Source: Mesostigma viride
Lineage: Eukaryota; Streptophyta; Mesostigmatophyceae; Mesostigmatales; Mesostigmataceae
NCBI GenBank assembly: GCA_009746045.1
Contig: RPFO01000296.1
Coordinates: forward strand, 2,848,798 to 2,912,797
DNA: 64,000 bases
Direction: 5' to 3'
Shown here piece after piece: positions 1-10,200 of the stretch (position 1 is its first letter; each line of letters begins with the position of its first letter). The translations under genes and the position numbers were made by a program. A model generated the notes under the pieces. The model saw only the letters and a list, made by a program, of their open reading frames with translations, searched no databases and was not told where the DNA came from.

Positions 1-687
1 GCAGGCCACCCTGCGGACGGCAGCGCAGCAGAGCCCACGGAGCCCGATGCGGACCTTCTGGACCATAAGTGGATCTTCTGGGACCCTGGGGAGTGCTCTG
101 GGGAGTGCCGTCCTGTTGGAACAGCTCATGCGGTGGCGGACGAGGCGGATGGTGGCAGTCCGCAAATGTCAGGACCCATACAAGGCCAGCTCGCGCGGGG
201 AGGCGGAGCATGGGATCACGAAGAGGTAGGGGGAGGAGGAGGCGGCGCGCGACTGAGCCGGCAGCCGCCAGAGTCACGTCTGCCTTTATCACAGGGCTTG
301 AGTGGTCTTCATTCACGATCCTCCCAACCATCCTCCAAGGGGGCAGTGCACCGCCCTTCATCAAGACGCTCCAGCGATGGCCAACTGGCCGCGTGCATGC
401 AGGAGCCGCCCACAAATGCGCACACACAAGGAAATGCTAGCAGCTTTCACAACGGTGTCATGGATCAGTATGGTGGGGAAGTGGGTGGCCAAGGCACCCC
501 CCGGGTGTCAGCATCAGCTGATACGCGAACAGACGCGGATGGTAGCAGTCATGGCGGCGAGGGGGGCGATGCCATCAGCACACTGAGGGAGCCAGTGGGG
601 TGCATTCCGCGCATGGGCGGCTGGTTGGACTACTACGCGTGGAGGGGGCTGGCCTCCACGTGTCCTGCGGCACTGATGCTGCACATG
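1..687 (+). CDS. Exon of MSS51-like gene (open at left window edge)
   Basis: Frame 1 is open from base 1 to the GTGCGT donor at 688, 229 codons with no stop. The N-terminal two thirds is low in complexity (Gly, Ser, Arg rich). The last 30 codons carry the conserved block GGWLDYYAWRGL...CPAALMLHM. It ends in phase 0. The real exon start may lie inside this open stretch. Confidence 0.68.
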
Positions 688-3600
688 GTGCGTTCTCATG
701 CCCGCTGATTCGATTATTGGCGCTGATTGTTGGGTTATGGCTGGTTACGTTGCTGGCTCGTGCCTGGCCGCTTGCTCAAGGTTGTGATTGGACAACGGTA
801 GGCCTGTTACCATCTGCCGTAATTCAGCTATGTTGAAATGCACCGGTGTGTTTACATTCTTGAGTTTAACAAGGGGCAATGAGGCAGCGTGCGTAATGTT
901 GTGCACAGGCATGGGTGGCCGTTGGGAAGCTGAACTGCTCTTGCGCTAAGCTAGTTTGGGGACAATTACTTGATTGGGGTACTTATGACACATCCCTGCC
1001 CATCATCCTCGTCCTAATGACACATTCTTGCCCTTTCATCCTTGTCTTGATCATACATCCCTGCCCTTCATCCTCATCTTAATCACACGTCTCTGCCCCT
1101 TCACCCTCTTTGGTACCAGCTATGGGTGCTTAGCCACGCACCATTGCTCTCCATTCTTACCTGTACTTGCGTGCAACCTGGGCAGCCGCTCACCCTCTTC
1201 TACTTTCTCCAGCTGAGCCGCAGCAGCATCCCTGGGCTGGCGTCCCCAGGGTGCCACGTGGACGTGCTGGTGCTCGGTGAGTTGCCAGCTGTCGCCTGGC
1301 GCCCCCAGCAATCAGCGACTCAGTATACTTCTTGTCAGGACTCTGAAGGTTTCAAGTTGGGGTCTGGTGAGGTATCGTGGTCGCTGTGGGTGATTGGAGC
1401 GTCTAGGTGGTTGATATACCGGTTGGGTGCGTACTGCAGCCAATAGCATGAAGGATGCAAAAGGGCCGGCGGAAATGCTTTAGATCCAGGGGGTTCAAGT
1501 CCTATCTTGCGGCAACCAAGGGGGTCGACTTGACAGGCCAGTCAACGAACATCCCGTCCATGATGCACGAAGGCGGGGGGGCATGATGGTGCAGCGGTGG
1601 TTTGCCTGCGTGCGGCATCGCGGCTCGTGGGTTGCTTTCTTGCAGCTGATACACGGTTATAGGGGGAGCGATGGCCAAGGGGGGAGCGATGGCCAAGGCA
1701 ACAGGCCTATGGGCCACGGCTTGGGCCGAGATGGTCGAGCCGCTACCGGCGTGCAAGTGCGTCGGGCCCAAGGGAAGGAAGGGATAGAGGCGGAAGGCAT
1801 GAGCTACCAACGTGTCCTGTGACGCGGGACAAGGAACGATAATAGTGTTAGTTTGGGACGGCACATGCCGCAATCGCCGGTTGCCTGCTCGGATGTTTGC
1901 GTGCGCCATGGCCATGGCAAAGACACCGAATCATTTCTTCCTCCCTCCCACGGTATGCGTTTGTCGTGTTCCCCCTCCCTCCCCCTGTCTCGTTCCCCCC
2001 CTTTCTCCCCTGTCTTGTCCCCGCCCCCCAAACCAGGCCCGGACGAGGAGTACCGCAACTTGGCACCGTTCAAAGAATTAGCAGCGTTGCTGCCGGCCAC
2101 CCACCTGCACCTGCACATGATCGGGCCGGCCGTGCCCGCCGCGAGGTAGGTACAACAGTGCTACGCTAGTATAATCGCAGGGATGAGCCTGTCCCCTCGT
2201 GCCCGCCGCGCTCGAGGTAGATATACAACCGTGCTACGCTAGTATAATCACAGGGATGAGCCCATCCCCTCGGTTCCGCCGCGCTCGAGGTAGATATACA
2301 ACCGTGCTACGCTAGTATAATCACAGGGATGAGCCTGTCCCCTCAGTTTTGAACCTGGTCTTTGTACAGGTAAGACACTTAAGATCTGTGTAGCACCCAC
2401 GAGGTTACTTTGAGGTTGCAAGGATGAGGCCGTTGTTTCCATGGTGCGCGCTTGGGAGCCTGCTCACTGTACAACCTTAAGTGATCACTACAGAACAATG
2501 ATGCAGTCACTGTACAGCAATCTTGCGGTCACTGTACAACAATCATGTGGTCACTGTACAGCAATCCTGCGGTCACTGTACAGCAGTAATGCGGTCACGG
2601 TACGGCAACAATGCGGTCAGCGGTTTTAGAGCTGTTTGCAAAGGTGCCGAAGGGTTGCTCCCATCATGCATAGGAGGATTTTGGAACCTGTTGGAAAGTA
2701 CGAGAGGGTTTATCAGCGCCCCCTGCATGCTGCGCAAACTTGTCCTTCCGCCAGGCGACTTGAGCCTCACTACCGTACATCCGTGGTAATCTTGCAAGGG
2801 GGGTAACCAAACTACCGTACAGCCGCACAAAGGTAGCCGAGGTAGTCTTGCACGGGGGGTAGCCTTGTGCCCTGTGCAAGTCGTCCTGTCTGTGGAGAGG
2901 TTATTCTATAGTCGCCTACAGCAGCGTCGTTTAGTCTGCATCTGTTCAGATCAATGAAAGGGCAGTGGCCCACTGCAGTGATCCTGATTTACGTGGTGTC
3001 TGTCCAACAGTTGGGAATGTAGCCAATAACGATTATCATGTGAATGTAGACCGTGTCACGTTCAATAACGATGATCCTGGCGTATCCCTCGAATTCTCAT
3101 TACACTTGGCTTTGTCACACTGTGCAGCACGCGAGTGTTTTGCTTCTGCGGGTCGCCATGGAGGCCTGGTCTGGCCGTTTTGGATGCTTGCTGTACACAA
3201 ATTCTTGGAATAAGGGCAACCAAAAGCATGCTGTGCTGTTGTGGGCTGTTTCCTTCTCACATTCTTGTCGGCTGTTTCCTTCGCACATTCTTGTCGGCTG
3301 TTTCCTTCGCACATTCTTGTCTTCTGTTTCCTTCACACGCTCCGGTCGGCTGTTTCCTTCACACTGTTCTTGTCGGCTTTTTCATTCACACGCTTTTGTC
3401 GGATGTTTCACTCGCATGCTCTGGTCGTGCCGTAGATGTTATCAGAAGTGCGCTCAACTAGTTTGCCTTTGTATGCTCTTTCTGGGACGGACTTGGCAGG
3501 GATGGGGAGCGCATCATCTTGAAGGCGGCTCGCCGCCCGTCCTCGCCGACACTGTCCGAGCCACGCCACGCAGCCCATGACAGGCGAAGAAGCTTGCATG

Positions 3601-6349
3601 GTACGAACAGGGAGCACCGGGACAGCGGGGGAGAGGCTCATGTTGATGACATGGAGGCCGAGGAGGGTACCGTTGAGCGGGTCGAGTCAGCCCGACAGGA
3701 TCATGTCGACCGGCCCACACCCCCATTGCCACCGGGACGTCAAGCGCCCACGTGTCGGGAGATACCTGCCGGTGAACCACGGGGGTCCCTGGAGGTGCAC
3801 CTGATGCGCGGGCTTTGCCACGAGAGGGTTCCGGACCTGCATCTCCCACAGGTGTGTGGGCCAGCTTGTTAGTACCGCACTTTACCCTACAGCAGGTGCG
3901 TGCGCTAGCATCACCCCCGCTTGGCACTTTCCACCCGGACATGTTGTCCTTCTGGCGTGCGGGGGCGATCGATCGGCATCGGATGAATGGGTGGGCGTTC
4001 AGGGCATCGGGTCTGGGTGCGTGCGTGCTTGCGTCGCGCAGCCAGCATGGGTGCAGGCCTCCTCCCTCTCTGTGAACAAGCTTGAGTAGTCGCGTGCCTT
4101 GATAACGAGGCTGTCATTGCGTGCGTGCTTGCGTCGCGCAGCCAGCATGGCTGAAGACATCCATTGCGTCAATGGATTTCTGTCAAAATGAGTAGCAATA
4201 TCATGGAGGGTTGTGAGTGGTTATGTTGATTACTGCGCTGGTTGTCTCCTCGATACCGGTGTGTGATCGTACTATCGTAGGCGAGGTCTGTACTGAATAC
4301 CTACCCATACCGATATGCCTCGATACCTATCCATACAGATATGCCTCGATACCTATCCATACAGATATGCCTCGATGCCTATCCATACCGATATGCCTCG
4401 ATACCTATCCATACAGATATGCCTCGAAACCCATCCATACAGATATGCCTCGATGCCTATCCATACAGATGCAGCCTGCATGAATTCTTGCAGCTTGAAA
4501 AAACATTGGTTGACAACAGTGTGCCTTCAAGAAATGCCGGACTAAGCTGCATAGTATCATAGCCGTAAGTAAATTTGATGGGTGGAATGAGCATTTCCAG
4601 GAAGCAATCATGTCACAATGACCGCAGTGACTACAGCAATTTTAGTCTGCACTAGCCCTCGACTGGCAAGACTCGAACGCTTTGTGGGAGCTCGGCTTGT
4701 ACATAGGTTGGGCTCTTGCCTGTGTCAGTGTGTCGTCTCCTCCCGGCCGCCTTGGCTATAACCGGTCCACACAGCAAGCAGGCGCTAGGTCCCACGGGGT
4801 AAATATTACTGTCTAACAGTCTACCGTGCTATCACAAACAAGGCTGACATGGTGATTTGGTTTAAAACCTGTTCTATGATACGACATGTACCCGTTGCCT
4901 GTGGCCCACGGCCCCACCGCTCCATGGCGCTACGTCGAACCCCTCAGGGCCGCGCGGTGGACTTGGTGGTCGGCTTCAACGCCGGCATCGCCGCGTACGC
5001 CTCCTGGCTGCCCACGCTGGTGCGTGACCCAACAGCCCACGCGGGTGCCACAATATGGACATCAGTAACAGTTATGGCACATTATGGACAGTAGTTACGA
5101 TGACAGCAGTTATGAACCGTATAGTAATGATGATGGCACAGGACTCCTCATGCAGTTAGCAAATAGGAATGTTATGTTCCTATATCAAATTAACAGTGGT
5201 GTCAGCGCCTATCGTGCGCGGTGCTAGTCCTCATAACATCCCACCCCTAGCATGTTAGTGGCGTAAGCTCGATGATAGTCACAGTTGCCTATCTATAGCA
5301 TGTTATTGGCGTAAGCTCTATGATAGTCATAGTTGTCTAACGCCCTTTCCTTCTTGTTCTGTGTCTGAGTGGTCGGCGCCTGTATGACTGCACGTAACCG
5401 CAGCACTGTAGCCCCCCCTTTCCTGGCAAGTATATTTCGTTGCTTTCGTTTCCTTATGCACATATTTGATGACCGGTGCTCCCCTGCACCTGCCATCACA
5501 ATCGGCCGGCCTTACCATCGGCCCTTACAACCGGCAGCGCTTCATCACATCGGGCGGCTGCGGGTCCACCCCCCCATCATTCTTCACCGACTACGCCGAG
5601 GAGGCTGTGCTCATGGCGCTGGCTGCCGTCACATCCGACCCTCTCCTACTGGCACGCTACACCATCACCCACCAGGTGCGAGCGTCACCCACACCCTACC
5701 GACTAGTTCAACCTGGTATGCGCCAACCAACCAGGGATACGCTCACCCTAGCATTTGTGCAAGTCTGCCACCACCAAGTATGCGTCACCTCCAACTCAGC
5801 AGGTAGGCGCCACTGCCAACTCAGCAGGCCAGACCATTGTCAACCAGGTATGCACCCACCCTCTAGGGACCACCAAGTTGTGCCATCCAAGCAGGCAGTA
5901 CTCGCTCACTGCGCTCTGGTCGAGGACCTGTGCCACCAGGTACGCTCACAACCGCCATCAACGCCAACAAATCATCACCAACGCCAGGTGCCAAAGCGCC
6001 CTCACCAACTAGGGTGTGCACCCAGCTATCTGCCGGGTTGGTTGGTATGGCAGTAGGAGTGCATCAGGCCACCACGTGCCCCTATTCACCCGCCTGACCC
6101 TCCCTGTGCTCGATGTTCACCTATAGGAATCTCTGTTAGTTTGTCGTTTGTGCCACCTCTGCCCTTGGGCGTCACCTCTGCCCTTGGGCGTGGGGGCCTG
6201 GCAGGACGGCAGACTGTGAGTGGGCAACCATCAACGAATCAGCCAGTGAGGGGGCCATCGTGTCTGCAAATGGGTTTCTTGTCCGGGACACTCCGGATAA
6301 CGATGACGTGGAACCTGCGGGGGCTAGCGATGTGACTCTAGCTATGTGA
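1..6349 (+). CDS. Spliced host gene, MSS51-like C-terminal domain protein (5' end outside window)
   Basis: This is the only host gene I can recognise. Proposed exons are 1-687, 1213-1276, 2037-2145, 3500-3851, 4948-5019, 5412-5675 and, less surely, 6140-6349. The first five join in perfectly compatible phases (0, 1, 2, 0, 0) with GT-AG borders, and the second, third and fourth together are exactly 175 codons. In order, the product shows WLDYYAWRGLASTCPAAL, then HVDVLVLGPDEEY, FKELAALLPATHLHLHMIGP, SLEVHLMRGLCHERV, DLVVGFNAGIAAYASWLPTL and SFFTDYAEEAVLMALAAV. That order matches the C-terminal domain of MSS51/ZMYND15-type proteins, from the W..Y..WR.L block to the FN-G...W-P-L and TDY-E blocks. 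A MYND zinc finger usually lies N-terminal to it and would be upstream of this window. In animals and yeast the family includes mitochondrial translation factors and regulators; the role here is unknown. The family call is fairly sure, the exact exon ends and 3' end less so. Confidence 0.72.
986..1112 (+). repeat. Intronic minisatellite, about 32 bp x 4
   Basis: Four degenerate units share (T/A)CA(C/T)..CTGCCC..CATCCTC. They lie in the first visible intron (688-1212) of the MSS51-like gene. The rest of that intron shows nothing recognisable. Confidence 0.7.
1213..1276 (+). CDS. Exon of MSS51-like gene
   Basis: This 64-base exon is preceded by a pyrimidine tract ending CTCCAG and followed by a canonical GTGAGT donor. 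It reads LSRSSIPGLASPGCHVDVLVL plus one base. That base plus the first two of the next exon give the Gly of VLVLGPDEEY, which supports the splice. Confidence 0.72.
1277..2036 (+). other. Intron of MSS51-like gene
   Basis: Phase-1 intron, GTGAGT to AACCAG. It holds an 18-bp direct duplication (GGGGAGCGATGGCCAA) near 1663-1697 and a pyrimidine-rich 3' end. I see nothing else in it. Confidence 0.65.
2037..2145 (+). CDS. Exon of MSS51-like gene
   Basis: A 60-base C/T tract precedes the AACCAG acceptor, and the exon ends at GAG|GTAGGT. It reads GPDEEYRNLAPFKELAALLP followed by ATHLHLHMIGPAVPAA, the helix and beta-strand with terminal GP of the MSS51 C-terminal domain. It ends in phase 2 (AG), and the next exon supplies G to make Arg. 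The donor region is the first unit of a tandem triplication. Confidence 0.75.
2131..2344 (+). repeat. Tandem triplication of an exon-intron junction
   Basis: Three units of 67, 73 and 73 bp start at 2131, 2198 and 2271. Each carries the last exon bases and the 5' splice site: CCGCCGCGAGGTAGGT in unit 1 and CCGCCGCGCTCGAGGTAGAT in units 2 and 3. The array therefore offers three successive GAG|GTAG donors. Confidence 0.85.
2503..2619 (+). repeat. Intronic minisatellite, 22 bp x 5
   Basis: Five 22-bp units with consensus GCGGTCACTGTACAGCAATC, inside the intron 2146-3499. Confidence 0.9.
2766..2872 (+). repeat. Intronic tandem duplication, about 50 bp x 2
   Basis: Two copies share ACTACCGTACA..CCG and GGTA(A/G)TCTTGCA(A/C)GGGGGGTA. 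They lie in the same intron as the 22-bp array. Confidence 0.65.
3236..3425 (+). repeat. Intronic minisatellite, about 29-30 bp x 6
   Basis: Units of the form TGTCGGCTGTTTCCTTC followed by CACATTCT, progressively degenerate towards the 3' end. This is the last of several arrays in intron 2146-3499. Confidence 0.88.
3500..3851 (+). CDS. Exon of MSS51-like gene
   Basis: The acceptor is GGCAG|G at 3497-3499 and the donor CAG|GTGTGT at 3852. The exon is 352 bases: one base completing Arg, then 117 open codons. The first two thirds (DGERIILKAARR..., then a hydrophilic stretch) looks like a lineage-specific loop. The end, SLEVHLMRGLCHERVPDLHL, fits the conserved strand and Gly-(Tyr/Cys)-His-(Glu/Asp) block of the family. 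Confidence 0.65.
4018..4150 (+). repeat. Direct repeat of about 33 bp, 100 bp apart
   Basis: The segment GCGTGCTTGCGTCGCGCAGC plus CAGCATGG occurs at about 4018-4050 and again at 4118-4150, in intron 3852-4947. Confidence 0.8.
4298..4470 (+). repeat. Intronic minisatellite, 26 bp x 6-7
   Basis: Nearly perfect 26-bp units containing CCTCGATACCTATCCATAC, in intron 3852-4947. The array is open in several frames but is not coding. Confidence 0.92.
4948..5019 (+). CDS. Exon of MSS51-like gene
   Basis: This 24-codon exon lies between CCCTCAG and GTGCGT and is phase 0 at both ends. It encodes GRAVDLVVGFNAG followed by IAAYASWLPTL. This DLVV-FN-G...W-P-L core is the most diagnostic motif of the MSS51-type domain. 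Confidence 0.75.
5248..5340 (+). repeat. Intronic tandem duplication, 48 bp x 2
   Basis: Two copies of TAGCATGTTA(G/T)TGGCGTAAGCTC followed by ATGATAGTCA, in intron 5020-5411. Confidence 0.85.
5412..5675 (+). CDS. Exon of MSS51-like gene (start uncertain)
   Basis: The exon is open and in phase 0 from an acceptor at CTGTAG|C to the donor CACCAG|GTGCGA. It contains SFFTDYAEEAVLMALAAV, matching the P-x-F-F-T-D-Y-E-E-A block that follows the W-P-L motif in the family. The upstream part (hydrophobic, then GLTIGPYNRQRF) is less typical, so a later exon start is possible. Confidence 0.6.
5660..6005 (+). repeat. Reiterated donor-like motifs after the TDY exon
   Basis: The exon end CACCAG|GTGCGA is followed by degenerate repeats of C(A/C)(A/C)C(A/C)(A/G)GT(A/G)(T/G)GC near 5713, 5776, 5801, 5847, 5937 and 5984, at spacings of about 25-90 bp. 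Several would be acceptable 5' splice sites. As at 2131-2344, the exon-intron border seems to have been duplicated. Confidence 0.55.
6140..6349 (+). CDS. Possible last exon of MSS51-like gene
   Basis: It follows CTGTTAG|T in the right phase, is open for 69 codons, and ends in TGA at 6347-6349. It contains AIVSANGFLVRDTP and an acidic tail, resembling the terminal S-N-G-F-L segment of the domain. The usual N-P-F-R block just before it is not seen, and a different frame through the same stretch reads NQPVRGPSCLQMGFL. Treat this exon as tentative. Confidence 0.33.
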   Translation, partial: FVVCATSALGRHLCPWAWGPGRTADCEWATINESASEGAIVSANGFLVRDTPDNDDVEPAGASDVTLAM

Positions 6350-6841
6350 ACGGTGTTTCGTGTTTATGGTTCAGGTCTGGGCACATGTATTGCTAATGTT
6401 GGCGTGCGCTAATGTCTGGGTGCGCTAATGTTCTGGTGGTGTGGGTGTCTGGGTGTGTCCCGTTGTCCACATGGCCAGCGCTTGCCACGTGTCTCCCGTC
6501 GCGGCGGTTCCCGCCGTTCTCAGTGCGATCACTTTTTTTTTTTTTCTTTACTTCCCCCTTTTACTTTCTCTCGTCTATTTTTAGCTTTCTTGGCCTGACC
6601 TTCCATGGGTGATCGACCTTGCCCATCCCGGCGGTCCTCCCGCTCCTTCCTTTGTCACCGTCCCCGGCTCATGCCCACGCTCTTGACGCTGTTTCCTCCG
6701 CATGCTCATGTTTTCGATGCGCTCGTACACTGAATAGGTGGCAGTGAACCCCTTTCGCCAGCTCCTGCCTGCGGGCCACCTATCAGGGACAGCACTGCCG
6801 ACCTTCTCCAATGGGTTTTGTTTTGGGATGGGTTGCCCGGG
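6350..6841 (+). other. 3' flank of host gene, no feature recognised
   Basis: A T-rich stretch lies at 6531-6592. I see no further exon, repeat array or clear polyadenylation signal. Confidence 0.5.
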
Positions 6842-7745
6842 TTATTAATTAACTAATTAATTAAACTCGTGCTCCCGTTGGGGAGTCACGGAGCATTAAC
6901 CCTGATGGATGGATGGATGGTACACGCAATCCTACCGGTCTAAGCTATCTGCAAATACAATCCTACTCTATATCTATGGTGCCCGCGACCCTAGGGGTCT
7001 TGTCTAGCATGCTTCCCACGTGCGCAAACGCGCGGTTGTTGTCCTCTATACCTGAGCCCACTTGGCCTTGTCCATCATCTTGTTCCCAATCACGGAGAGT
7101 CCTAGGCCCCCCATGTCCTCTACGAGCTGCTCTTTGAAGGTGCGGGCCTTGCTGCGTCTAACCTGGCTGGGCCCGGCCCACGTGAGGAGGTGCCTGCCCG
7201 GCTGAGCCGGGCGCAGCCCAGCGGAGGGGTCACGTGAGGTGTCTACCTGGTTGGCGCGAGCAAAGTGCCCTACTAGCTGCAGGCGCCGCTGCTTAATGGT
7301 GCTGGTGATATATGGCATGCCAAGGTACAGGTCCTCATTGCGGACATGAGCAGCGTATGTATCCCACACGAAAAATTGACCGCAGCATGTTGGTGACCAC
7401 GCCATCCAACTTTTTGGCAAGGTCGGCTGTGAGGGTCCACCTCTCGGCCCCGTACGTAAGAACAGGGAGGACAAGGACCTGAAACAGGTCCTGTTTCTCT
7501 AGCTTGCCCAAGGGCTTGCGCCACAGGGCCCGGTATTGGCGTAAAGCGTGCCAGGCGAGGGAGATACGGTGGTCCACGTCGGCCTCGCAGCTGGGGAGTA
7601 AGCTACCCAGCAACTTGACGCGGTCCCGATACTGGACTCGAGAGCCATCAAGTAGAAAGAGGTCGCACGGGTTATGCATATATTGTGTTTGCCACAAGGG
7701 CTCACCCTAATTGAACATGTCACCGGCTCGACATGGCCCGGGCGA
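6842..7745 (-). pseudogene. LINE remnant, RT C-terminal part and 3' end
   Basis: Read on the - strand, 7697-7335 gives RDRVKLLGSLLP, then LFQVLVLPVLTYGAERWTLT. After a frameshift, 7474-7046 gives NEDLYLGMPYITSTIKQRRL, GHFARANQVDT and the terminus MMDKAKWAQV. This is the post-catalytic region of a non-LTR retrotransposon RT (thumb, the YGAE-W motif, LY-MP-I--I--RRL, GH-AR). The 3' end is a short hairpin (TGCTCC...GGAGCA, about 6869-6897) followed by a (TTAA)n tail at 6842-6864. Endonuclease and palm are missing, so this is a 5'-truncated, frameshifted copy. Confidence 0.8.
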
Positions 7746-8344
7746 TTCAAGATGGTGTAAATCAATCTATTTAGATGGTGTGGAATTTAGATGGTGTCTA
7801 ATCAATCGCGTCTCCTCTCAGACAACTATACCCTAGTCCCTCCACGGCGTTGGATCGCCATGCGTCCAGGAATAGTTGCAAAGGCTAACCAGTTGCAAAG
7901 TGGCTTGACAGTTAGCCGGGACAGTGGACAACATCAACACTGGACAGTGCTCAAGAAAGGGGGTTCAATGAGGTTGCAAGAGGGAGCCGGTTCAGGTAAG
8001 CTTTACTCACTGCGCCCCCCTTGGTTCACATATATCCCGGTCTATATTCTTCTTTTCGGGGTTTTCCTTATGTTGCATGCCAATCTCACCTCCGTAATTT
8101 ATCGTTCTCAATGAATATATCCGGTCTATATATCTGCCTGCCTGCGGTGAGAAACCATTAATGAATTAATTACTAAGTTGGTGCTCAACCTGACAATCAA
8201 CTTATGTACTAATATTTGTAAAACACAGCCGTGGCACAAACTTAGCTAACCCTCTTTCGTACGGCTTTCCGCATCTGACAGCCACTCAGCGGCGCGGGCG
8301 TACAGTCCGCTTGACGAATGAGCTGCACATATATCGCCATTAAA
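7746..8344 (+). other. Spacer between LINE fossils
   Basis: No coding sequence recognised. About 45 bp near 7835-7880 match, inverted, segments near 12781-12825 and 14680-14725, which marks a short dispersed repeat. Confidence 0.45.
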
Positions 8345-8392
8345 ATTAAATTATAACATGCCTCCGTTGGGAGATCATGTGGCACATACTCC
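8345..8392 (-). mobile_element. Solo 3' tail of a LINE
   Basis: A T/A-rich tail (TTAAATTATAA) is followed by a hairpin ACATG.(T)CTCC-CAAC-GGAG.CATGT, read on the - strand. The same hairpin and tail end the + strand LINE at 19540-19590 and another - strand copy at 14862-14905. Confidence 0.7.
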
Positions 8393-8395
8393 TTG

Positions 8396-9637
8396 CTATT
8401 CCCGGCTTGTGGCCACCTTCCATTCGGTGGAGGGCCACTCGACCTACGCCAGCCCTGACGGTGGGCGTCGGTTACGCAACCCACTCCGGCCACTCAGAGC
8501 AAGATCGCAAGGACTTCTTTGCTGCGCTGGAGAACCTGGCGAACGGCACCCCTGGTCGCAACTACCTCGCTCTGCTACTGGACGCCAACACAACGCCACC
8601 ACCAGGTCCTGGCGGATGTCAGCACGCCCCCAACTTTGGCTGGACTGCCTCGGGCGCTCGAGGCTCGGGCGGTTGGTCTAGAAATCAGCCCTAAAACGGA
8701 GGCCCTGGCCCTCGGCATGGCAGGGCCCCCACCCACACTCCGCCTCTTAGACGACACCGAGGTCAACTACCCTACTTCAGGCCGCTTAAAAGCTGGCAGC
8801 TCGGCAGTTGGATTCCCGACTGCGAGGACGACATGACGACACGGATCGGCATGGCGTGGGCGCAACTCCATGGCCACCGCCGCTGGTGGAGCAACCCCGC
8901 CCTACAGTACCCCGGATCGTCAAGCGTGACCTCTTCAAGGTTGTCATTCTGACGATCCTGACCTACGGCGCCGAGACGTGGACACTGACGCAGGAGCTGG
9001 AGCAACGACTCGACGGCAACGTCACCAAGATGCTGTGCAACTGTGCAAGGCCCTTAACATCCCCTTTGGTTTGCACATTAGTAATGAGGATTTGTACACT
9101 GATATTTGCCCTATGTTTCCCACATTCTTAGGCACCGGCGCCTGGGCCTAGCCGGGCACCTGGCCCGCACAGATCAGGTAGACACATCAGATAGACTAGC
9201 TGGCACTGGTCAAGCCCGCCCAGCCTGGGCGATATGACCTCACCTGGCGTGCCCCAGGCCGCACGCGGCAGGGCCGCCACCCGTGGACCTTTTGTTATAG
9301 ACTCGGCATGGACATGTGCTACACTAGACGTGACGGGCTCACACCCGGGCAGCCTCCTGGTTTGTCTGTAATATGGAGGCAGATGACCAGTACACAATTA
9401 TAAAGGATATATGGCAAGTAGTGATGAAGGAGACCACCCCCAAGTCTGTGGGGGCTCCGCGTGTGACCGGGTATGGCATTCGTAGCGACTAACGAACCGT
9501 GGTGCCCACAACCCTGTAACTAGGACCTAGATAGCTTACACCATCCATTCCATCCCATGTTCGAACATGGGATCCCCTCCCACTGCATGAGGACTTATGC
9601 TCACGTGACGCAGTCACGTGTCTATTAATTAATTAAT
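8396..9637 (+). pseudogene. LINE remnant: APE endonuclease piece fused to RT C-terminus
   Basis: 8396-8605 encodes GYATHSGHSEQDRKDFFAAL followed by a LLLDAN segment. This resembles the YAPHSG...F---L...GD-N region of APE-type endonucleases in LINEs. After a large internal deletion, 8617-8720 gives ARAVGLEISPKTEALALG and 8920-9130 gives FKVVILTILTYGAETWTLT, then NEDLY... and GHLARTDQVDT with frameshifts. The 3' UTR ends in a hairpin CACGTGACGCAGTCACGTG at about 9602 and a TTAA-rich tail (9622-9637). The endonuclease piece shows that this LINE family is the APE class. Confidence 0.75.
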
Positions 9638-9645
9638 TTATGAAT

Positions 9646-10100
9646 ATTCCTTGCTGCATGGATGGGTGGAGGTGGAAGAGGCCGCGTAATCGAACTAACC
9701 TAACTCTAAGCTATCTAGTCTAGAAAATCCTAACTACTATACTACTCAGCAAAACGCCCCTTCCTCTTGGTGGCCGGGGGAGGTGGCTTGCCCACAGGGC
9801 CGGCTGGCGTGTGAGTCTGGACAATCTTCTGCCACCTCTTCTTGTTCTGCATGGCAGTCCAAAGAAGTGAGAGGGAGTGGATGCGGTGTTCAAACTGAGC
9901 TGCCGGACCAATAGGTCGGCCAGCAACATCTGGATGTACATAGTTCATGGCAGGTTTACCTAGCTTCCTGGGCCGGAATGCCCTTGGGGCCAGGCCAGGT
10001 CAAGATATGCCGCCCTGGTTGGGCAAGCCGCTGGGGGCCGGCCGGACCAAGGGCGGTGTCGACCCGGCTGCCACATGCGTCCATGCAGGCATAGTTGTCT
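9646..10100 (-). pseudogene. LINE remnant, extreme C-terminus and 3' UTR
   Basis: On the - strand this reads GRPIGPAAQFEHRIHSLSLL, then WTAMQNKKRWQKIV and a basic end. The + strand copy at 19260-19440 has the same sequence with frameshifts. Its 3' UTR (CTAGACTAGATAGCTTAG-like, then GGTTAGTTCGATTACGCGG) is shared with 14930-14990 and 19440-19500. Confidence 0.7.
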
Positions 10101-10132
10101 CACTTCATATAATTTCATTGCGACCAATCACC

Positions 10133-10200
10133 AAATTTTTTAATTAATTACTTAAACACATGCTACCGTTGGGGAGTCATGGAGCACCAGAGTGCTCAGT
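10133..10200 (-). mobile_element. LINE 3' terminal hairpin and TTAA tail
   Basis: A TTAATTAATTA tail lies next to the hairpin TGCT(A/C)CCGTTGGGGAGTC.TGGAGCA, as at 6842-6897 and 13299-13365. Only the terminus of the copy is recognisable. Confidence 0.65.

Noticed and set aside
1470-1510. GGGGGTTCAAGTCC resembling a tRNA or SINE B box
   Set aside because: No matching A box, acceptor stem or cloverleaf in the preceding 80 bases; it lies inside an intron.
2503-4470. CRISPR-like regular repeats
   Set aside because: Units abut without unique spacers and degenerate gradually; these are intronic minisatellites in a eukaryotic gene.
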